Assembly (NCBI GenBank): GCA_032111745.1
Contig: JAULUH010000427.1
Coordinates: 1 to 19,702 of the forward strand
Direction: 5' to 3'
DNA from: JAULUH01 sp032111745
Lineage (GTDB): Bacteria > Chloroflexota > Anaerolineae > JAAEKA01
Length of the DNA: 19,702 bases
A program made the translations under genes and the position numbers. Of this stretch, positions 14,678 to 19,702 are shown piece after piece. The notes beneath the pieces were generated by a model, which saw only the letters and a program-made list of their open reading frames with translations, was not told where the DNA came from and ran no database searches. Position 1 is the stretch's first letter. Every line of letters begins with the position of its first letter.

Positions 14678-15373
14678 ATGGAAACGCTGCTACTTGGCTT
14701 CGATGCCAGGGAAATGTGTTGTGATTTTCAATCTACCTGGAGTCAAGAGAGAAAGGATGCCTATCTCTTTCGACAGGATATTCGCAAACCTCTTTCGACA
14801 GACACCATCGTTTGGCCATCCCAGTTCGATGCCGGCAGGAGCATCGAATGCTCGCAACCGGGTGGTGCCCCTATAGCGCAGGTCGATCTAAGCCTGCCAG
14901 CCTGGATTGGGCCCAATCGGCCCCTGTGGAGCGATCTGGACCACCTGCAGACGTATCTGGCAGCTCAGCCGTCGACCAGGACGATGCCATACTGGGTTGT
15001 TGCCATAGCTCGGCTGGCCGATGGTGCATCGACAGGCTCGTGGCCACAATTGGGGACCACTACTCCATCGCATATCCAGCCGCAATGGAGGTTGCTGGGT
15101 TTTGATGTTGCCGATCAGTATCTGCTGAGCGGTCTGTCCAATTGCGGCCATATCCCGGGAACAGACGATGTCCTCTTGCTTGGGAGGCTGTGGGAGCCAC
15201 ACCTCAACGACTATCACCTGTTCGACAATCCCGGAGAGGCTGCCCTTTTCAAGGAGTTCTCCGATGCCCGTGTGCCAGAGCACGCCCCCTTCTTTGTCTA
15301 TGGCATCTGGTTGGTACAGGGCTCGGCTCCAGGGTCAACACGGGAACGGCGATTTGTTCGCTTTGCTCCATAG
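14678..15373 (+). CDS. protein of unknown function
   Basis: A 231-residue soluble protein without signal peptide. GGAG (14663-14666) lies 11 nt before the ATG. I do not recognise a named domain. Recognisable-looking stretches are METLLLGFDAREM at the start, a Trp/Pro-rich middle, WRLLGFDVADQYLLSGLSNC (about 144-163), and HAPFFVYGIWLV near the end; the pattern suggests a globular protein of a conserved but unnamed family. Lower GC and different codon use from the minus-strand cluster hint at separate origin. It is followed after 20 nt by the subtilase gene on the same strand, so the two are probably co-transcribed. As it lacks an export signal, a cytosolic partner role (for example immunity or chaperone) is only a guess. 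Confidence 0.7.
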   Translation: METLLLGFDAREMCCDFQSTWSQERKDAYLFRQDIRKPLSTDTIVWPSQFDAGRSIECSQPGGAPIAQVDLSLPAWIGPNRPLWSDLDHLQTYLAAQPSTRTMPYWVVAIARLADGASTGSWPQLGTTTPSHIQPQWRLLGFDVADQYLLSGLSNCGHIPGTDDVLLLGRLWEPHLNDYHLFDNPGEAALFKEFSDARVPEHAPFFVYGIWLVQGSAPGSTRERRFVRFAP

Positions 15374-15393
15374 CTTCTGCCGGGAGGATAATC

Positions 15394-16980
15394 ATGAACC
15401 GCACCGTTAAGTTCCTATCTTTCTTGGTCGTTGTTGCCCTGGCTGTCTCTGCTTGTGTGGCACCGGTGACACCTGTTTCACAACCTGCTCGAGAGGTGCC
15501 TTCCCCTGAAACGCCCGCGGAAGTTCGTCCTGACGAAGCGGGTGAAGAGCTCCCATATGCGCTGGACAATCAGATCATTCTGACAGGACCGCAGGAGAAG
15601 ATCGCGGCTTCTGTCACAGCCAATGGCCTGATACCATTGGGCGACAGCATTGACCTGAAATCCCTTGACTCTCAGGTGTTCGACCAGTGTGAGATCCAAC
15701 AAGCTGACCAGCAACTGCTAAAGTGGATCGATAGCCAGCCCTCGATCGGCCTGTACCATGTCGCCAATGGAACGGCCGAGTCGGCAATCGAACAAATCAA
15801 CTCTGGCCAGAAGGACGTGCTTGCCACTCGTAACCTCGTCTTCGGTCAACCGTTGCGTCCGAAAACGAGTGACCCCGGTGTAGTAGGCCCTAGCCCCTTC
15901 ACTGTGGGAGGAAGTACACTGGGTTCTCCCGAGCCAACCCCCGTACCCGACCCGGCTGGGAACGTGTTCCAGCGTCAATGGGCCTTCGGGCCTAGCGGTA
16001 TTAACCTCACTGGACCAGACCAGAGCAATGCCGGGGTTGTGGTCGGTGTCTTTGACGCTTTTCCCGATGACGACAGTTCTTCCTTCAAGGTCAAGGATCT
16101 TCGGCTAGAGTTGGTACAACGCTTCGAGGATGGGGCTGAAGCCATGGCGCCAGCGCCTCAAAATCAGCCGATTTTACCACCGGATCGAGGAGATGGAAAC
16201 ATGCGGGACCACGGGACGTTCGTCAGTTCCCTGATTCAAAAGATTGCCCCGGATGCCACGCTCAAGCAATATGATGTCATAGATGATTTTGGCGAAGGCG
16301 ATTTGTTCAACCTCAACCGTGCCCTAATCGATTTCATAGATCAGAAGGGAGAGTCAGGGAGTGTAATCAATCTGAGCCTTGGCTTGCACCTTGAGCCCGG
16401 GTCCGAATCGAACGATGCTGACCTGGCTACTCTCAAGTCGTTGCTCATTGCGGCCTACTGCAACGGGATAGTGGTCGTCGCCGCCGCAGGGAATGACAGC
16501 GCCGACGCTCCTCAGCTTCCCGCCGCCTGGGCTCCCTATGTGATCAGCGTGGCCGCCAGCAACAGGGCGGGCGAAAAGGCCTGTTTCTCCAATCAGCCCG
16601 GTGTTGGTGGAGTCCTGGCCCCAGGTGGTGAAGGTACATCTGATGGTACAGGCTGCGAACCGTTGCAGGCGACTTGCGCTATTGCTTGTGCCAGGTCCGA
16701 CGACTGCGATTGTGATTATGCCTTGGTTGGCGAAGTCTCAGCGGAGACTGCTTCCAGCGGCTACGGCTACTGGGCTGGGTCTTCCTTCTCGACGGCGCTA
16801 GTAACCGGTCTGGCAGCGCGTGTCCTGTCCGAGATACGGAGCGCCCCGTCGGATGAGACCGTCGCCAGAGTAAGCGAGGCCCTCATATGCGGCGCAATCA
16901 GAGCAGGCGAAGACTGTACTGGTGACAAGCTATGTGTTGTTGACGCTCAGCGTTTGCTAGGCCAGTGCCTGGCGCAATAG
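15394..16980 (+). CDS. subtilisin-like serine protease lipoprotein (S8)
   Basis: A 528-residue exported protease. The start at 15394 is preceded by GGGAGG (15382-15387). The signal ends in the lipobox VSAC (Cys21), so the enzyme is likely lipid-anchored outside the membrane. Residues about 50-155 resemble an S8-type propeptide (DNQIILTGP, GLYHVANGTAESAIEQIN). A Pro/Ser-rich linker precedes the catalytic domain, where the triad is visible: Asp221 (VVGVFDAF), His273 (RDHGTFVSS) and Ser464 (GSSFSTALV), with Asn367 (AAGND) for the oxyanion hole. Between Asn and Ser is an insertion with seven cysteines (CEPLQATCAIACARSDDCDC and neighbours). The upstream 14678 gene is 20 nt away. The protease appears complete; its substrate is unknown. 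Confidence 0.88.
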   Translation: MNRTVKFLSFLVVVALAVSACVAPVTPVSQPAREVPSPETPAEVRPDEAGEELPYALDNQIILTGPQEKIAASVTANGLIPLGDSIDLKSLDSQVFDQCEIQQADQQLLKWIDSQPSIGLYHVANGTAESAIEQINSGQKDVLATRNLVFGQPLRPKTSDPGVVGPSPFTVGGSTLGSPEPTPVPDPAGNVFQRQWAFGPSGINLTGPDQSNAGVVVGVFDAFPDDDSSSFKVKDLRLELVQRFEDGAEAMAPAPQNQPILPPDRGDGNMRDHGTFVSSLIQKIAPDATLKQYDVIDDFGEGDLFNLNRALIDFIDQKGESGSVINLSLGLHLEPGSESNDADLATLKSLLIAAYCNGIVVVAAAGNDSADAPQLPAAWAPYVISVAASNRAGEKACFSNQPGVGGVLAPGGEGTSDGTGCEPLQATCAIACARSDDCDCDYALVGEVSAETASSGYGYWAGSSFSTALVTGLAARVLSEIRSAPSDETVARVSEALICGAIRAGEDCTGDKLCVVDAQRLLGQCLAQ

Positions 16981-17034
16981 AGCGCACGACCGCGCCACTC
17001 CTGTCTGGCCTAACCACGCCTCCCATGTACCATC

Positions 17035-17057
17035 AACCGTTTCTTCGGGAAAAGGTT
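17035..17057. terminator. possible bidirectional hairpin between convergent genes
   Basis: AACC-G-TTTC (17035-17043) pairs with GAAA-A-GGTT (17049-17057) around TTCGG, with one mismatch. It lies 55 nt after the subtilase stop and 40 nt beyond the stop of the converging membrane-protein gene. There is no long T-run on either side. Confidence 0.35.
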
Positions 17058-17096
17058 CGGTATGTGGTAGCTCTGCGACACTCGCGATCTCCCCCA

Positions 17097-17654
17097 TCAA
17101 ACTCGGGAGCTTGCCTCCTCAATCACCACCTCCGCCGACTTGAGCTGCTCAAGGATGGCGATGTCGCGGCGGTAGGGCATCCAGTCGTAGATAAACGCCT
17201 GGAACGGCTGCCACAGCGCCACCCAGGCCAGGATGCTCAAGGCCCCGGTCAGGAATGTCGTCAGCTCGGCCGACCAGGTCGAGGATACCACGCTAATCAG
17301 GTACACCAGCGCGGCGCCGATCAGGATGATCACCAGGCTGTACGGCAGCTGCCGCCGGCCCCCGCGCCGCACCTCGCGCAGGTCGCGCTCGTTCTGCTCA
17401 ATCATCTCGGCGCAATAGCGCTCAACGGCCTGCTTGACCTCTTGGCTCAGCCCGGGCTCGACAGTCCCGGCCGATAGGGCAATTGTCAGCCGGCGCACGT
17501 CATCCATCTCGCGCCCTGGTAGCTCGCACATCTCCTCGAGCAACTCGTCAATGCCGGACAGCCTCCGGCTGCCCGGGGTGAACGGATCGAAGGTGGGGTC
17601 TTGAAAGAGCTGGTCGATGCTGGCGAGCTCAAGCCTGATCTCGCTGGTGTTCAT
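17097..17654 (-). CDS. membrane protein of unknown function with two transmembrane helices
   Basis: A 185-residue protein. AGGAAGG lies 5-6 nt before the ATG at 17654. The N-terminal 105 residues are soluble, acidic and probably helical. Two hydrophobic segments follow, about residues 105-125 (YSLVIILIGAALVYLISVV) and 132-150 (TFLTGALSILAWVALW). The C-terminal 35 residues are charged (MPYRRDIAILEQLKSAEVVIEE). The hydrophilic ends suggest both termini lie on the same, cytoplasmic, side. I do not recognise a family with known function. The gene lies 128 nt after the MaoC gene, separated from it by two hairpins, so it may be expressed separately from the acyl-CoA operon. Confidence 0.7.
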   Translation of the reverse strand: MNTSEIRLELASIDQLFQDPTFDPFTPGSRRLSGIDELLEEMCELPGREMDDVRRLTIALSAGTVEPGLSQEVKQAVERYCAEMIEQNERDLREVRRGGRRQLPYSLVIILIGAALVYLISVVSSTWSAELTTFLTGALSILAWVALWQPFQAFIYDWMPYRRDIAILEQLKSAEVVIEEASSRV

Positions 17655-17695
17655 AGATGCCTTCCTGATGTGCGCGCGGCCGGCAGAGAATCAAG

Positions 17696-17780
17696 GGCGC
17701 CTGGAACAGCTGCCGGCAGCGCTCCAGGCGCCGTTCTGGCGGGAGACCCGTCTGTTGGGCTCTGTCTGGGCGGTCTCCCG
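17696..17780 (-). terminator. tandem hairpins after the acyl-CoA operon
   Basis: Read on the minus strand, the first hairpin has 9-bp arms CGGGAGACC/GGTCTCCCG (17740-17748 and 17772-17780), beginning 3 nt after the MaoC stop. The second has 10-bp arms GGCGCCTGGA/TCCAGGCGCC (17696-17705 and 17723-17732) and encloses a further 12-bp palindrome GCTGCCGGCAGC (17709-17720). No T-run follows. They probably mark a transcript end or a stabilising or attenuating structure. Confidence 0.5.
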
Positions 17781-17782
17781 AT

Positions 17783-18199
17783 TCATAATGCGGCGACGAA
17801 CTCCCCTTTCAGCTTGCGCTGGCCGGCCTGGTCCACGGCCTCGATTTCACAGCGCACCCGCTGCTCGCCGTCTGCCTCGAGCTTCTCCACCACCTTGCCG
17901 GTGACGGTGATCGCGTCCCCCGGCCGGCTGATGCCCGTGAAGCGCACGCCGAACTTGCGCACCTGCTCCGGCCGCACCCAGCTGGTGATCATCTCCGCGG
18001 CAAAGCCCATGATCAACATGCCGTGCGCAATCACGCCGTTGTTGCCGGCATCTACCCCGGCCTGGTGCACGGTGTGGATGGGGTTGAAGTCCCCCGACGC
18101 GCCGCTGTAGCGCACCAGCTGCACCTCGGTGATCGGCGGCTTGGCCAGGCTGGGCAGGGGGTCGCCCACGTTGATGCTGTCAAATTTGTGTGCTGTCAT
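17783..18199 (-). CDS. MaoC-like (R)-hydratase subunit, catalytic
   Basis: A 138-residue hotdog-fold protein starting MTAHKFDSINVGDPLP. GAGG lies 10 nt before this ATG; an alternative in-frame ATG is at 18214. The catalytic motif GDFNPIH is present (Asp37, His42), followed by AHGMLIMGFAAEMI, which is typical of MaoC/R-specific enoyl-CoA hydratases. The size is that of a single hotdog domain, so it acts as a dimer, very likely with the product of the gene just upstream. It would hydrate an enoyl-CoA or dehydrate a 3-hydroxyacyl-CoA. The upstream MaoC gene ends 18 nt before its ATG (3 nt before the alternative one), and the mutase lies upstream of that: one operon for acyl-CoA conversion. Confidence 0.87.
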   Translation of the reverse strand: MTAHKFDSINVGDPLPSLAKPPITEVQLVRYSGASGDFNPIHTVHQAGVDAGNNGVIAHGMLIMGFAAEMITSWVRPEQVRKFGVRFTGISRPGDAITVTGKVVEKLEADGEQRVRCEIEAVDQAGQRKLKGEFVAAL

Positions 18200-18217
18200 G
18201 GCCAGAGTCCTCATGGG

Positions 18218-18679
18218 TTACCAGCGTACGACCATGGTCGCCCGGGCGATCGCCACCACCTCGCCGGTCTGCTTGCGATAGGTGGCCTGGGTCTTCACCA
18301 TGTCCATGGCGCCCGAGCTGCCCTCTTTGCGGTCGATGCTGAGGATCTCCAGCTCGCCCGTGATGTCGTCGCCTGGGTGCAGCAGGCCGAAGTACTCGTA
18401 CTCCTCCTCGCCATGCAGAATCCGCAGCACGTTGGCGCCCATCTGCTGCAACAGGCTGCGCGTCTCAGCGCCGGCTGCCGTGCCTCCCCAGAACCTGAAC
18501 AACGTGGGGAAGGTCAGCGGGGCCACGATGTCCGGATAGCCCGCCGCCTGCGCCGCCTCCTGGTTCATGAACAGGGGGTTGTCGTCGCCGATGGCCATGG
18601 CCAGCTCGCGGATCTTGCTGGCATCGACCTGGTAGCGGATCAGGGGCAGCTTGCGCCCTATGTAGCCTTGATCGAGCAT
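18218..18679 (-). CDS. MaoC N-terminal-type hotdog subunit, non-catalytic partner
   Basis: A 153-residue protein with AGGAGAG before the ATG at 18679; the longer open frame to the left only passes antisense through the mutase frame. It opens MLDQGYIGRKLPLIRY and has the helix motif of the FAS1-like/MaoC N-terminal family: IGDDNPLFMNQEAAQAAGYPDIVAPLTFPT (split here; residues about 30-59). Compared with the GDxNPxH motif of catalytic MaoC subunits, the His is replaced by Phe37, so this subunit is presumably structural or substrate-binding. Paired genes of this sort (HadA/HadB-like) form heterodimeric hydratases. It sits 17 nt after the mutase stop and just before the catalytic subunit, supporting a heterodimer. 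Confidence 0.85.
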   Translation of the reverse strand: MLDQGYIGRKLPLIRYQVDASKIRELAMAIGDDNPLFMNQEAAQAAGYPDIVAPLTFPTLFRFWGGTAAGAETRSLLQQMGANVLRILHGEEEYEYFGLLHPGDDITGELEILSIDRKEGSSGAMDMVKTQATYRKQTGEVVAIARATMVVRW

Positions 18680-18696
18680 ACAAATCTCTCCTGGTC

Positions 18697-19702
18697 TCAG
18701 ATCACCGTCGGCGGCTCGTACTCGCCCCATAACTGGCGTAGCACGCCGCAGATCTCGCCCAGGGTGGCACAGGCGCGCACCGCGGCGAGGATGGGGGGCA
18801 TCAGATTGGTGTCGGTACCGCTGGGAGCACCTGCCACCGCGCGCAGCTCGTCCAGCGCCGCCGCTACCGCCGCGCCATCCCGCTCCGCGCGCAGCCGGTT
18901 GAGCCGTTCCACCTGGACGCGGTAGGTCTCCGGGTCGGGGCGGAAGATCCCCACGGGCCGCTCCTCCCCCGGCGTCTGGTAGGCGTTCACGCCTACAATG
19001 GTCTGGGCGCCCGACTCCACAGCCTGCTGGCTGCGCCAGGCGCTGTCCGCGATCTGCTGCTGCATCCAGCCGCTCTCGATGGCCTTCACCGAGCCGCCCA
19101 TCTCCTGGATCCTGGCGATCAGGGCACGCGCCTCGGCCTCCAGCTTGTCGGTCAGTGCCTCCACGTAGAAGGACCCCGCCAACGGGTCGATCACCTCGGT
19201 GGCGCCGATCTCGTGGGCGATGATCTGCTGCGTGCGCAGCGCCGTGGCCTGGGCCTCCTCCGTGGGCAGGGCCAGGGCCTCGTCGTAGCAGCTCAGCGCC
19301 ATGCTCTGGATGCCGCCCAACACGCTGGCCAGGGCCTGGAACGCCGCCCGCGCGATGTTGTTCAGCGGCTGCTGCGCGGTCAGGGTAGCACCCCCGGTCT
19401 GCACATGGGTGCGCAGCATCATGCTCGACGGCTTCCTGGCGCCATACTCGTCGCGCAGGATGGTGGCCCACAGCCGGCGCAAAGCCCGGTATTTGGCCAC
19501 CTCCTCGAAGAAGTTGTTTTGCGTGTTGAAGATCCAGGAGATCCGGCCGGCGAAGTCGTCGATGGAAACGCCCCGGGCCAGCACCGCGTCCATGTAGGCC
19601 AGGGCGTTGGCGATGGCAAAGCCCATCTCCTGCGCCGCCGTGCTCCCGGCATCGCGGATGTGATAGCCGCTCACACTGATCGCGTTCCACCGCGGCACAT
19701 GG
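18697..19702 (-). CDS. acyl-CoA mutase large subunit (methylmalonyl-CoA mutase family), 3' part
   Basis: The C-terminal 335 or so residues of the catalytic large subunit of an adenosylcobalamin-dependent acyl-CoA mutase; the gene runs off the right edge, so the ATG at 19698 is internal. Family landmarks are SGYHIRDAGSTAAQE, WIFNTQNNFFEEVAKYRALR, THVQTGGATLTAQQPLNNIAR, DEALALPTEEA, ALRTQQIIAHEIG and DPLAGSFYVE. It stops at GEYEPPTVI with no cobalamin-binding domain, so this is the split form, whose B12 subunit would be encoded elsewhere. At the place where methylmalonyl-CoA mutases usually read QSLHTN, this protein has QSMALS, so the substrate may differ. It is the first visible gene of an operon with two MaoC hydratase genes. 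Confidence 0.9.
   Translation of the reverse strand, partial: HVPRWNAISVSGYHIRDAGSTAAQEMGFAIANALAYMDAVLARGVSIDDFAGRISWIFNTQNNFFEEVAKYRALRRLWATILRDEYGARKPSSMMLRTHVQTGGATLTAQQPLNNIARAAFQALASVLGGIQSMALSCYDEALALPTEEAQATALRTQQIIAHEIGATEVIDPLAGSFYVEALTDKLEAEARALIARIQEMGGSVKAIESGWMQQQIADSAWRSQQAVESGAQTIVGVNAYQTPGEERPVGIFRPDPETYRVQVERLNRLRAERDGAAVAAALDELRAVAGAPSGTDTNLMPPILAAVRACATLGEICGVLRQLWGEYEPPTVI

Noticed and set aside
18218..19690. 490-codon minus-strand frame joining MaoC with upstream sequence
   Set aside because: Only the part from ATG 18679 is MaoC-like. The upstream part is the mutase gene read in a wrong frame.

Overview
The window looks like a chromosomal segment of a GC-rich, Gram-positive-like or monoderm bacterium, most plausibly a member of the Chloroflexota (Caldilinea/Anaerolinea-like). 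This is an inference from gene content: an AfsR/SARP-type BTAD-NB-ARC-TPR regulator, a UPF0175/DUF3368 toxin-antitoxin pair, secreted proteins with a short LPLILK-type C-terminus, lipoproteins whose mature part begins CVAPV, and a split acyl-CoA mutase. There are no rRNA, tRNA, CRISPR or insertion-sequence genes that I can see.

Left part (1-4.6 kb). A secreted Fn3-like protein lies on the minus strand (87-1214) behind a clear promoter that gives an almost leaderless mRNA. Divergent from it is a UPF0175 antitoxin (1467-1724) overlapped by a DUF3368 toxin that breaks off exactly where the next gene begins (about 1970). A 13-bp direct repeat, ATGAGCGAATACC, brackets the damaged pair, and its second copy is the start of a conserved coiled-coil-tailed protein (1971-3080). 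After a gene-poor stretch comes a small secreted protein of a WWQW type (3746-4474). It has 11-bp-phased direct repeats just upstream of a TACAAT box, a leader hairpin, and a perfect 14-bp hairpin behind it.

Middle (4.7-9.4 kb). A 1028-residue BTAD/NB-ARC/TPR transcriptional regulator (4830-7916) converges on a DUF4143 AAA ATPase (8046-9335, minus). The ATPase promoter is unusual: a perfect 27-bp palindrome is centred on its -35 box, and the predicted transcription start falls on the ATG.

Minus-strand cluster (9.4-14.4 kb). One promoter (TTGACA-16-TATACC, with a 12-bp palindrome over the -10) appears to drive a DUF1801-like protein, two class I SAM methyltransferases and a large lipoprotein hydrolase, with gaps of 0-12 nt. 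The hydrolase has two tandem alpha/beta-hydrolase halves; the first has lost its catalytic residues. Its lipoprotein signal is in a different frame from the body, and a perfect 23-bp inverted repeat sits exactly at the frame break.

Right part (14.6-19.7 kb). A protein of unknown function (14678-15373) is followed 20 nt later by a subtilisin-like lipoprotein (15394-16980). Facing them on the minus strand are a two-helix membrane protein, a pair of MaoC/hotdog hydratase subunits (one with and one without the catalytic His), and the 3' part of an acyl-CoA mutase large subunit that runs off the right edge. The mutase and MaoC genes form an operon for acyl-CoA metabolism.

There is no single spectacular new system. 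The most unusual points are the palindromic leaderless ATPase promoter, the inverted repeat at the lipoprotein frameshift, the degenerate duplicated hydrolase, and the direct repeats around the broken toxin.
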